Assembly (NCBI GenBank): GCA_947053655.1
Contig: CAMRTO010000012.1
Span: forward strand, 1 to 42,363
DNA from: an uncultured Clostridia bacterium
GTDB lineage: Bacteria; Bacillota; Clostridia; Christensenellales; Borkfalkiaceae
DNA length: 42,363 nt
Direction of reading: 5' to 3'
Below are positions 27,476-34,871 of this stretch, piece by piece. The notes below the pieces were generated by a model. That model worked only from the letters and a program-made list of their open reading frames with translations. It was not told the DNA's origin and searched no databases. A program made the translations under genes and the position numbers. Within the stretch, counting starts at the first letter, position 1; each line of letters begins with the position of its first letter.

Positions 27476-28165
27476 TTAATATTGAATTTTCATATCATCT
27501 TGAATTATTACTTTATCTTCTTCCAAACGGTAATTTATAATAACAGAGTTAAAAGTTTGAATATTATTCTCATCCAATAAATGCGGAGCCCTTATCTGAA
27601 AGCTTATAAATCCTTCACTTTCCGTAAACAATTCGGCAGGAATTTTTATAACTTCTTTAGTGTTAAATATTATTTCCGTTAGTTGCCAATGTGAATTGCA
27701 AACAAAAATCGCCTTATACTTATCGTAATGTTCGCTTATATATCTACCGTTATTGCGCTTTATAAAATGTTCGCCGGTTTGCTCGAATAATGTACCGACA
27801 GGTTTATATGCTTTACAATAAAGATCCAAAAACGGATAATCCCTAAAGGGAGACCTTTCAAGTTGCGTCTGCGCGTCGTCGTAGACAAAGTACGTACCGA
27901 AATAGAAGGAAAGCGTTACGTCGTTTTTGTCAAACTCGGTCTTACTGCTTCTGTATGCACATGCTTCGCCGGTACTGGTGTCACCGCATACCCTATCGGG
28001 TTCGTATTCTTCCACAGGAAGTTTAAACCTGTATTCCGCAGGTATATGGGCATAAGGGTCGTCTGCCGTTCCTCCGCCGGTACCGCCGTTCTGTCCGCAT
28101 GCCATGCAGAAAACAAAGCCCAAAGACATTAACAACGTCAACATTATTCCTATTAACTTTTTCAT
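27476..28165 (-). CDS. Putative lipoprotein of unknown function
   Basis: 229 residues from ATG at 28165; a GTG three codons upstream is also in frame. The N-terminus MKKLIGIMLTLLMSLGFVFC is followed by MACGQNGG, a lipobox-like site with Cys23. The residue at -3 is Cys rather than Leu, so it is atypical. A short Gly/Thr linker leads to a beta-rich domain with no recognised family. It is the first gene of a two-gene transcript with the secreted metallopeptidase, behind a perfect consensus promoter. It may anchor, chaperone or inhibit that enzyme, but this is only inference from pairing. Composition is AT-rich like its partner. Confidence 0.75.
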   Translation of the reverse strand: MKKLIGIMLTLLMSLGFVFCMACGQNGGTGGGTADDPYAHIPAEYRFKLPVEEYEPDRVCGDTSTGEACAYRSSKTEFDKNDVTLSFYFGTYFVYDDAQTQLERSPFRDYPFLDLYCKAYKPVGTLFEQTGEHFIKRNNGRYISEHYDKYKAIFVCNSHWQLTEIIFNTKEVIKIPAELFTESEGFISFQIRAPHLLDENNIQTFNSVIINYRLEEDKVIIQDDMKIQY

Positions 28166-28227
28166 ATTATTCACACTTTTCAGCCATAATTTACCAGTTT
28201 TGTACTAGATATATTTTGCTTTTTATT

Positions 28228-28256
28228 ATTATATACCCAATTATGGCAAATGTCAA
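28228..28256 (-). promoter_or_regulatory. Consensus promoter of the lipoprotein-metallopeptidase operon
   Basis: TTGACA (28251-28256), 17 bases, TATAAT (28228-28233): a perfect sigma-A match. The leader is about 60 bases. Confidence 0.88.
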
Positions 28257-28301
28257 TACACTAAATGACAATTATAATATTATTATATGATAAAACAATT
28301 C

Positions 28302-28336
28302 AAAACGCCTTGCCGCCCGAAGAGGTAAGGCGTTTT
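28302..28336 (-). terminator. Terminator after the 125-residue unknown gene
   Basis: AAAACGCCTT (28302-28311) pairs with AAGGCGTTTT (28327-28336), five bases past the stop. Confidence 0.8.
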
Positions 28337-28341
28337 AATTA

Positions 28342-28719
28342 TCAGAAGCCCAGTTCTTTTTCCCTGCGGTATTTTTCAAGTGCCTGCACGTACCGCGACG
28401 ATATGCGCAGAGTGTAGCGCTGTTTTTCCTCGTACGAGAGGGAATCGTAATACTCCCTGTCGGTCAGTCTGAAAATTGCGTCGGACACCTCGCCTTCGGT
28501 ATCCAAAAGACTTTTTACTTTTAAATAAAACTCGTCTTCCTTTTCACCGTTAATGTGGTTTTTTACCTTGTCGCAAAGCGAAGATTTTACCTTTCTTTCG
28601 TTGAAACCGCGCTGAACGGCAAGCGTTGTGCCTGCCTCGACGCTTCTTTTACACTCGTCCCAGAAATTGGATTTAAGCCTTTGCTTCGCCGCGCGGGCGA
28701 TAACTTTGATGTCTTCCAT
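28342..28719 (-). CDS. Unknown charged, helical protein
   Basis: The 125-residue protein is highly charged and predicted mostly alpha-helical, with no signal or membrane segment. Notable stretches are IKVIARAAKQRLKSNFWDEC at the start and DREYYDSLSYEEKQRYTLRI near the end. The ATG has AAGG seven bases upstream. It lies downstream of rpsU on the same strand with a terminator between. The family is not recognised. Confidence 0.75.
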   Translation of the reverse strand: MEDIKVIARAAKQRLKSNFWDECKRSVEAGTTLAVQRGFNERKVKSSLCDKVKNHINGEKEDEFYLKVKSLLDTEGEVSDAIFRLTDREYYDSLSYEEKQRYTLRISSRYVQALEKYRREKELGF

Positions 28720-28763
28720 ATAAAACCTTCATTTTTTTACATTATTCGACTTTTTGCGCATTG

Positions 28764-28804
28764 AAAAAGGTCTATCCGAAGTTTTTATTCGGACAGACCC
28801 TTTT
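28764..28804 (-). terminator. rpsU terminator
   Basis: AAAAGG-TCT-A-TCCGAA pairs with TTCGGA-C-AGACCCTTTT around a GTTTTTA loop, immediately after the rpsU stop. Confidence 0.88.
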
Positions 28805-28805
28805 G

Positions 28806-28982
28806 TTAATTTTTATTTCTTTTTCTTGCGGCTTCGGTCTTTTTGCGCCTTTTGACCGAAGGAGATTCGTAAAATTCCTTTTTACGCAAGTCGCCTATTA
28901 TGCCGTCGCGCGAGCATTTTCTTTTAAAACGCCTGAGCGCGCTTTCAACGGACTCGTTATCACCGACTCTTATTGTGGACAT
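28806..28982 (-). CDS. rpsU: 30S ribosomal protein S21
   Basis: Small-subunit protein S21, 58 residues. The start at 28982 ([20 protein letters not shown]) is set by GGAGGG upstream. The protein has the family's [14 protein letters not shown] region and a Lys/Arg-rich tail ([15 protein letters not shown]) that contacts rRNA. It is single-gene: its own consensus-like promoter and terminator enclose it. In many Firmicutes it neighbours yqeY; here the neighbours are an unknown gene and a permease. Confidence 0.97.
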   Translation of the reverse strand: MSTIRVGDNESVESALRRFKRKCSRDGIIGDLRKKEFYESPSVKRRKKTEAARKRNKN

Positions 28983-29042
28983 CTCTTTCAACCCTCCTTC
29001 GCCTGACGCAGTTAGTAATTGCGAAACCCGCAACGCTTACAA

Positions 29043-29071
29043 ATTATACCAAAAGCCGCGCCGCAAGTCAA
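29043..29071 (-). promoter_or_regulatory. rpsU promoter
   Basis: TTGACT (29066-29071), 17 bases, TATAAT (29043-29048). The leader is about 54 bases. Confidence 0.85.
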
Positions 29072-29087
29072 CTTCTTTTGACGGCTT

Positions 29088-29969
29088 TTAAAAATAAAAA
29101 TTGTACGGCAGAACAAGCTCCAAACAATTTACGGCAAGCCCCGCCAACGCGGAAACGAGGTAAAGCGTAAGCACGAAAAGCAGGTTGCGCTTTATCTTTT
29201 TTGTGTTGCGGCAAAGCACCACAAGCCCGAGCCCCGCATTACAGCAAAGCCCCGCTATACAGCTGCCGAAGGTTATGCCGCGGCTGATATACGCGCCCGT
29301 TATGACCACGCTGGAAGCGCAATTGGGGATAAGCCCCACAAGAGCGGTTATGAACGGCTGCCAATACGCGCCGCCTATCATAGACGCCGCCGCAAGCTTA
29401 TCCTCGCCCACGGCGTCTATTATAAAGCCGAAAACAAGATTTACAACCAGCAGATAAAAAGCTATTTTAAGCGAATGAAGCAGCGGGTCGATAAGGTACA
29501 GCCTTACCTGACTTTTACCCTCGTGCTCCCTTCCGCAGGAATATGCGTGGATTTCCTCCATACCCGCGTCCTCAAGCTTTTCATTGGAGAGTATACAGTT
29601 AATAAGATAGCCCGCGCCTATGCCTACAAGCAATTTGATAACCGCAAGCGGCATAACCGCGCCGGCGTTGGTTCCGCTGGACAGAAGAATTATGAAAGCC
29701 TCGTCCGAGGTTGCCAGAAACACCGCCATCAGCGTACCCGTGCGGATAAGCCCCTTGTCGTAAAGCTTTGCCGCCATAACCGAAAAACCGCACTGCGGAA
29801 TAAGACCCGTAGCCGAGCCGATAAGGGGGGCAAGCTCGCCCTGTAAAATTTTATGGTTGCGCGTAAAGGTGGTTCTGTGCTCCAAAAACTCTATCAGAAT
29901 ATATATGACAAGCAGAAAAGGAAACACGACCAGCGTATCCAAAAACGCGTCTAAAACAACGTGCCACAT
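29088..29969 (-). CDS. ArsP_2-like putative heavy-metal/metalloid permease
   Basis: A 293-residue membrane protein resembling the family annotated as putative 10TM heavy-metal exporter (ArsP_2). Its start, LDAFLDTLVVFPFLLVIYIL, is typical. Two equivalent motifs, GLIPQCGFSVMAAKLYDKG in the first half and GLIPNCASSVVITGAYISRG in the second, show an internal duplication with a conserved Cys in each. About eight hydrophobic segments are visible. A central loop (SNEKLEDAGMEEIHAYSCGR) is cytosolic or external. The ribosome site is weak. No arsenic regulator is nearby, so the substrate is uncertain. Confidence 0.78.
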   Translation of the reverse strand: MWHVVLDAFLDTLVVFPFLLVIYILIEFLEHRTTFTRNHKILQGELAPLIGSATGLIPQCGFSVMAAKLYDKGLIRTGTLMAVFLATSDEAFIILLSSGTNAGAVMPLAVIKLLVGIGAGYLINCILSNEKLEDAGMEEIHAYSCGREHEGKSQVRLYLIDPLLHSLKIAFYLLVVNLVFGFIIDAVGEDKLAAASMIGGAYWQPFITALVGLIPNCASSVVITGAYISRGITFGSCIAGLCCNAGLGLVVLCRNTKKIKRNLLFVLTLYLVSALAGLAVNCLELVLPYNFYF

Positions 29970-30020
29970 CTTTTTGATTATTTACCGCTTTTTTTATTTT
30001 TAAACGTTTTTTTAAATTTG

Positions 30021-30044
30021 CGCCCCCGTCGGTAAACGGGGGCG
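30021..30044 (-). terminator. Possible terminator after the MalK-like gene
   Basis: CGCCCCCGT pairs with ACGGGGGCG about 13 bases past the stop. The following T run is broken (CAAATTTAAAA). Confidence 0.5.
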
Positions 30045-30056
30045 GCGTCAAACGAA

Positions 30057-31271
30057 TTATCTCTTTTTCTTTTCCTGTTTTTTGGGGGTGAACTTTTCCT
30101 TTATGCTCTCCTCCTCCGCAAAGCTTAAAGGCTTGTAGTCCGCTTCGGCAAAGTCCGTCTTTGCATATCCGCCGTCGCGCTCCAAAAGCGTAAGTCTTGT
30201 TTCGCCGTCGAAAAGATAAATCCTTTCCACGTCGACCGAAATTTTCGTAGCGTCGCCGCGGTTAAGCGTTCCGCCGCATTTCACCGTAAGCGCGTGACCG
30301 TCCGCCTCGCACTCGGCAAAGGCAACGCCGCTTTCACCCTCTGTTTTGACGCATACGGCTTCGAAGCCGTCATCACCCGTCGACGCGTCCTCGGGACGGA
30401 TACCTATAACAACCTTTTTGCCCGTACCCGCGTATTCGTCTATGTTTGAAAATCTTTTTACGATACTGTCGGCAAGCTTGATTTTCAAAGCGCCCTCGCA
30501 GGCGTAAACGCCGTTTTCGTCGCGCACGATTTCAGCCTTGTTTATAAAGTTTATCGTGGGCGAGCCTATATAGAATGCAACATATGCGTTTGCGGGATAA
30601 TCGTAAAGGTTGGCGGGCGTGTCTATCTGCTGGATGAAGCCGTTTTTAAGCACGATTATGCGCGTGCCTATGGTCAAAGCTTCGGAAACGTTCTTCGTCG
30701 CGTAGACGAAGGCGCCCTGCATCCTCGCCTGCAAATTTACTATAACGTTCAAAAGCTCTGCGGCGAGTTTATCGTCCAGCCCCGCCAAAGGCTCGTCGAA
30801 CAAGTACAGCTTAGGTTCCCTCACTATCGCCCTGCCGACGGCGACGCGCTGTCTTTGCGCGGCGGTAAGCGTTTTGGGTTTGCGGTATAAAACGTCCGTA
30901 AGCCCCAAAATTTCCGCGGCGGCCTTTACGCGCTGTTCGGTAAGCGCGGCGGGAGCCTTGCGCAATTTAAGCCCGAAAGCCATATTGTCGAAAACGTTCA
31001 GCGCGGGGTAAAGCGTGTTGCTTCTGAAAACCATGGCGACGTTCCTGTCCTTGGGTTCCGCGTCGGTGACGTCCTTTCCGTCTATTTCAACCGTGCCGGA
31101 GGAAGCGTCCTCCAACCCCGCAATTACCTTTAAAAGCGTGGATTTACCGCTTCCGTCGCCGCCGAGAACGACTATAAACTCCCCTTCGTTCACCCCGAAG
31201 TTCATGTCGAAAAGCGACATGGTTCCCGAAGGATAAACTTTATTTACCGAGCCGAGCTTGAGTCCAGCCAT
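30057..31271 (-). CDS. Orphan MalK/UgpC-like ABC ATPase with altered motifs
   Basis: 404 residues with the layout of sugar-importer ATPases: nucleotide domain 1-240, then a TOBE-type regulatory domain and a charged tail (KEKFTPKKQEKKKR). Walker A GGDGSGKST (37-45) and Walker B LFDEP with Glu160 are intact. Three family-invariant positions differ: the Q-loop has Arg83 (VFRSN instead of VFQ), the signature is LTAAQ (135-139) instead of LSGGQ, and the switch His is Lys193 (ATKN instead of THD). No permease or binding-protein genes are adjacent. It may serve several distant transporters as MsiK-type ATPases do, or work in a modified catalytic cycle. The start has GAGGAGAGG upstream. Confidence 0.85.
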   Translation of the reverse strand: MAGLKLGSVNKVYPSGTMSLFDMNFGVNEGEFIVVLGGDGSGKSTLLKVIAGLEDASSGTVEIDGKDVTDAEPKDRNVAMVFRSNTLYPALNVFDNMAFGLKLRKAPAALTEQRVKAAAEILGLTDVLYRKPKTLTAAQRQRVAVGRAIVREPKLYLFDEPLAGLDDKLAAELLNVIVNLQARMQGAFVYATKNVSEALTIGTRIIVLKNGFIQQIDTPANLYDYPANAYVAFYIGSPTINFINKAEIVRDENGVYACEGALKIKLADSIVKRFSNIDEYAGTGKKVVIGIRPEDASTGDDGFEAVCVKTEGESGVAFAECEADGHALTVKCGGTLNRGDATKISVDVERIYLFDGETRLTLLERDGGYAKTDFAEADYKPLSFAEEESIKEKFTPKKQEKKKR

Positions 31272-31318
31272 TTAGCACCTCTCCTCCCCCGCGGGGGCGT
31301 AAGTTTTATTACCTTTAT

Positions 31319-31347
31319 ATAATAACACAGAATTGCGCTTTTAACAA
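31319..31347 (-). promoter_or_regulatory. Promoter of the MalK-like gene
   Basis: TTGTTA (31342-31347), 17 bases, TATTAT (31319-31324). Confidence 0.65.
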
Positions 31348-31385
31348 ACCTTAAAAGGCGGAAAATAAAAAAAATTTATTTTCTG

Positions 31386-31414
31386 TTGTAATTTGTTGCG
31401 GAAAGTGTTAAAAT
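31386..31414 (+). promoter_or_regulatory. queH promoter, leaderless arrangement
   Basis: TTGTAA (31386-31391), 17 bases, TAAAAT (31409-31414), then six bases and the ATG at 31421. The RNA is predicted to start at the ATG. Confidence 0.6.
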
Positions 31415-31420
31415 TTATTT

Positions 31421-31999
31421 ATGAACGTTGATTACAACGCGCTTTTCCGAGAGCAGGCTGAAAAATTTAAGGGCGCCAAACTTCTTTTGCATTGCTGTTG
31501 CGCGCCGTGCGCGTCCTCCTGTCTGGAAAGGCTGAAAGATTATTTTAAAATAACCGTTCTTTTTTACAACCCCAACATAGACGGGGCGGAATACGAACGC
31601 AGGAAAGCGGAGCTTGTAAAGTTTATAAACGCCACGGGATGGGCGGAATTGCTTGACTGCGCGCACGGGGCGGAGGATTTTTATGCCGCCGCCGCGGGAC
31701 TCGAAAGCGAAAAAGAGGGCGGCGCGCGCTGTGCGGAATGTTTTAAGCTGCGGCTGAACAAGACGGCGGAGCTTGCCGACAGCGGCGGTTACGACCTGTT
31801 TACCACAACGCTGACGTTGAGCCCGTTGAAAAACGCGCGGCTTATTAACGAAACAGGCGAAAGCGCGGCGCGTGGAAATGCAAAGTGGCTTTACTCCGAC
31901 TTCAAAAAGCGCGACGGATATAAAAGAAGCATAGAGCTTTCCAAACAATACGGTTTATACCGCCAAAATTATTGCGGCTGCGAATTTTCGCGCAGATAA
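31421..31999 (+). CDS. queH: Epoxyqueuosine reductase QueH
   Basis: Last step of queuosine biosynthesis: reduces epoxyqueuosine in tRNA to queuosine, replacing the cobalamin enzyme QueG. The 192-residue protein has HCCCAPC (24-30) near the start, the second Cys pair CAEC (104-107), and the final YCGCEF (Cys185, Cys187). These cysteines bind the iron-sulfur cluster and adjacent metal in characterised QueH. The ATG has no Shine-Dalgarno and lies exactly where transcription should start. The carbamoyltransferase gene follows on the same strand but has its own promoter. Confidence 0.94.
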   Translation: MNVDYNALFREQAEKFKGAKLLLHCCCAPCASSCLERLKDYFKITVLFYNPNIDGAEYERRKAELVKFINATGWAELLDCAHGAEDFYAAAAGLESEKEGGARCAECFKLRLNKTAELADSGGYDLFTTTLTLSPLKNARLINETGESAARGNAKWLYSDFKKRDGYKRSIELSKQYGLYRQNYCGCEFSRR

Positions 32000-32003
32000 C
32001 GGC

Positions 32004-32032
32004 TTGTAATTTGCGGCGCGTTCGGGTATAAT
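32004..32032 (+). promoter_or_regulatory. Promoter of the carbamoyltransferase gene
   Basis: TTGTAA (32004-32009), 17 bases, TATAAT (32027-32032). AAGGAAAAG precedes the ATG at 32058. Confidence 0.7.
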
Positions 32033-32057
32033 CTATTTAACGGAATAAGGAAAAGAT

Positions 32058-32996
32058 ATGGATATTAACAGATACACCCCCTCTTACGGGATAAACAAAA
32101 AGCACATGACAAAGCTTGCGGACTTTTCCACGGAAGAAATTTTTGAAATTCTTTACGCGACAAAAGCCATGAAAGCGAAATTCGCCGCGCACGAAAGCAC
32201 CGCCATTTTGCAGGGCACTACCGTTGCGCTGTTATTCGGCGACTCCTCCATAAGGACGCGCTCCGCGCTGGAAATAGGCGTCGGACAGCTTGGCGGCGTG
32301 TGCGTGAACCTGCCCTATATCGAAAACGATATGCGCGCAGGCGAAAACATAAAGGACATAGTAAACGTCATTTCGCGCTACGGCGTGGGAGCGATAGTTA
32401 CGCGCGGAATAAAACAGAACGACTTGGACGAATTCTGCTCGGTCTCGTCCATTTCGATAATAAACTCCACCAACGAAGATTACGTTCCCATGCAGGGGCT
32501 GTGCGACATGTTCACCCTTTGGGAAAAGAAGAAAAAGCTTGAAGGGCTTAAAATAGCCTACGTCGGCAAAGGCGGCAGCACGGCGGTTTCCCTTATCATG
32601 GCGGCGGTAAAATGCGGGCTGGAAGTGGCGCTGGCAACCCCGCCGCAGTTTGCAATGAAGCCCGAGCATTTGCGCCACGCCGAGCAATACGGGAATATTT
32701 TCGTTACGGATAATCCGGTTGAAGCGGTTAAAGACGCCGACGTGGTCTACACGGACAGCTACGGATACCACTTCTCCCTGTCCGAAAGCGAACGTGAAAT
32801 AATGAAGCCCTATCTTATAAACGCCGCGCTTTTAAGCTATGCTAAGCACAACGCTATATTTATGCACCCCCTACCCGCTTCCCGCGGGACGGAGGTTACG
32901 GAGGACGTAATCGACGGTAAAAACAGCGTCGTGCTGGACCAGGGTGAAAATAAGCTTCACACAATAAAAGCCGTACTTGCCCTGCTTGTTAAGTAA
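32058..32996 (+). CDS. Divergent ornithine-type carbamoyltransferase, substrate uncertain
   Basis: 312 residues, clearly the aspartate/ornithine carbamoyltransferase fold: the carbamoyl-phosphate loop is SSIRTR (63-68; family STRTR), and the end reads DQGENKLHTIKAVLA as in ornithine and putrescine enzymes. The family HPxQ is VPMQ here (143-146), losing the phosphate-side histidine. HCLP is HPLP (270-273), as in aspartate enzymes. The ornithine-binding DxxxSMG loop is absent after YTD (231-233). No other arginine genes are nearby. It could use an unusual amine, or have lost the usual activity. AAGGA before the ATG fixes the start. Confidence 0.85.
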   Translation: MDINRYTPSYGINKKHMTKLADFSTEEIFEILYATKAMKAKFAAHESTAILQGTTVALLFGDSSIRTRSALEIGVGQLGGVCVNLPYIENDMRAGENIKDIVNVISRYGVGAIVTRGIKQNDLDEFCSVSSISIINSTNEDYVPMQGLCDMFTLWEKKKKLEGLKIAYVGKGGSTAVSLIMAAVKCGLEVALATPPQFAMKPEHLRHAEQYGNIFVTDNPVEAVKDADVVYTDSYGYHFSLSESEREIMKPYLINAALLSYAKHNAIFMHPLPASRGTEVTEDVIDGKNSVVLDQGENKLHTIKAVLALLVK

Positions 32997-33027
32997 TTTA
33001 TTTATGCGTCAATCGCGTCAGCATCTG

Positions 33028-33056
33028 AAAGACCCTTCGCTTACGCTCAGGATGAC
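33028..33056. repeat. Half copy of the dispersed hairpin repeat
   Basis: AAAGACCCTTCGCTTACGCT followed by CAGGATGAC is the right arm of the family; the left arm is missing. Confidence 0.65.
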
Positions 33057-33093
33057 AATTATATATTATTATATCACAAAATATTTGCACATA

Positions 33094-33122
33094 AAAAAAC
33101 AGTCCTTTACGGACTGTTTTTT
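33094..33122. terminator. Bidirectional terminator between convergent genes
   Basis: AAAAAACAGTCC pairs with GGACTGTTTTTT around TTTAC. T runs lie on both strands. Confidence 0.92.
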
Positions 33123-33135
33123 GTTTATTGAAATA

Positions 33136-34731
33136 TTATGCTTTACCCGAAATGACGAATGACTCCGACGAATAAATGCCTACGTAATACGTACCCGACG
33201 TTGCGATTGTAAATTCGTTTGAGCCGCCGCTTTCAAACCCGATAATAACGTCGCCGTTAAAATCGACTTCCGGTTCCAAATTCTCCGTAACCAGGTCCGA
33301 ACCTATAACGATATCATAAAGGTCGATATCGCCGCCTACAACGTAAGTCCCCGCTTCGAGATGAATTTTAAAAATCAGCTCGCGCGCGGCGGGCGTAACG
33401 GTCTCGCCTAAAGTTATCTCGCGCCAGCTTTCACCCTGCTCGGCTTCTTCAAGCGTAAGCACCACGTCCGTCAGGTCTGCGCTGCCCGAGTTCATAACGG
33501 CAACAACGGTGCCTTCGGTATATTCGAACTCAACAACGCCGTAACCGGACACTGCGGGGCCGATAACAAGCAAAACCTCCGCAGGATTTTGACCGATTGT
33601 CGCTTTAATTTTGTAATACCCGCCAACCGCAGCCTCAATGGGAACTTCCACATTACCGCCCGCTTCTATATTGACGGTAACGGATTCCGTAAGCGACAAT
33701 TTTACGACGGGTTTTACCGAAACGGTGAAAGATTTATCGGAATACACGCTGACGTAATACGTACCCGCTGTCTGCACTTCGAACGCGCCGAACTTATCGA
33801 TTGCGACGGCGTGTTCGCCGTTGGGGTCGACTTCGTTTCCGTTTATTTCGCCGCCGATTTCAATATCGTCTAAGCTTATCTCTCCGCTGACAGCGTAAAA
33901 GCCATTTTCAAGCTCTATTTTATAGGTGTAATAGAAGCCGTCAATAAGCTCCGTCCCTGTTACCTCGCTACCCAAAGTAATGGAATCGAATTCAAGATGT
34001 TCCGGTAACGCTTCGGCAAAAGTAACAATAACGCCGTTTATAGCCTGCGTTCCCATATTCTTTAAAGTAAGAGTTTCGCCCGCGAGAAATTCGAATTTTT
34101 CTATTGCGCCGTAACCCTGTACGCCCGCCTCGACAAACAGATGTATACTGTTCACGGCAACGTTGTCTACGGTTGCGGTAACGGTATACTTTTTGCCCGG
34201 CACGCCGTTAAGCGTGCACTCTATGCCGTTGCCGCCCGCGGGAACGTTCAGCTCCAAAGGAACGCCCGCAGAAATATCGGGACCCTTGACGGGTTTGTTA
34301 TCAACTAACGAAACGGTAAACTTGCCCGAGATTTTATTGTCGGAATCCGAGGTAAAACCTAAATAGTTTACGCCCGTAACAAGCTGGACTGTAGCCCTGC
34401 CGCTTATAACGATGGTCGATTTTTTACCGTCGAGTCCGTTGCCGGCGGAATTGAGTTTGCCGTATGCAATAGAAATTGTATCGGCGCTGTCGCCCGTGAA
34501 AACCAGACGGTAATAGCCTTCCGTTTCAACGTTAAGGCTGTAATAATACGCCTCGCCGCCGAATGAATAGTCTGTTTCGGTATCGAGAACGAGCGCGGCG
34601 GGTTTGGTTATATCACCCGTCCCGACCTCTTTATTTTTATTATCGTCCTTGTCTTTACAAGCCGTAAAGCCGAGCGCGCACACCGCCGCACACGCTAACG
34701 CAGTAAGGCTTGTCATAAAAGATTTTTTCAT
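33136..34731 (-). CDS. Surface lipoprotein with two tandem beta-rich repeats
   Basis: 531 residues from ATG at 34731 (MKKSFMTSLTALACAAVCAL), preceded by GGAGATATTG. The lipobox is LGFTAC, so it is an outward-facing lipoprotein. A short charged linker (KDKDDNKNKE) precedes an N-terminal beta domain (about 45-145). Two tandem repeats of about 185 residues follow (about 157-341 and 347-531). Each runs from an NVxAGGN-type start through GYG, ITLG and GTYYV to a final SFTVS or SFVIS strand. The pattern resembles bacterial pre-peptidase or adhesin sandwich domains. No catalytic motif is seen; binding to a host or wall ligand is a guess. Confidence 0.8.
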   Translation of the reverse strand: MKKSFMTSLTALACAAVCALGFTACKDKDDNKNKEVGTGDITKPAALVLDTETDYSFGGEAYYYSLNVETEGYYRLVFTGDSADTISIAYGKLNSAGNGLDGKKSTIVISGRATVQLVTGVNYLGFTSDSDNKISGKFTVSLVDNKPVKGPDISAGVPLELNVPAGGNGIECTLNGVPGKKYTVTATVDNVAVNSIHLFVEAGVQGYGAIEKFEFLAGETLTLKNMGTQAINGVIVTFAEALPEHLEFDSITLGSEVTGTELIDGFYYTYKIELENGFYAVSGEISLDDIEIGGEINGNEVDPNGEHAVAIDKFGAFEVQTAGTYYVSVYSDKSFTVSVKPVVKLSLTESVTVNIEAGGNVEVPIEAAVGGYYKIKATIGQNPAEVLLVIGPAVSGYGVVEFEYTEGTVVAVMNSGSADLTDVVLTLEEAEQGESWREITLGETVTPAARELIFKIHLEAGTYVVGGDIDLYDIVIGSDLVTENLEPEVDFNGDVIIGFESGGSNEFTIATSGTYYVGIYSSESFVISGKA

Positions 34732-34776
34732 CAATATCTCCTTTTCAAGCAAAAAACGCTTAAAATCTATATTGCG

Positions 34777-34806
34777 ATTTTAATACATTTTTGCGGTTTA
34801 TGTCAA
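34777..34806 (-). promoter_or_regulatory. Promoter of the repeat lipoprotein
   Basis: TTGACA (34801-34806), 18 bases, TAAAAT (34777-34782). Confidence 0.75.
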
Positions 34807-34871
34807 GTAAAATTGAATAATACTCCGTTTTTATGCGGGTATATGTGAATATTTATAAATTTTACGTCGGT

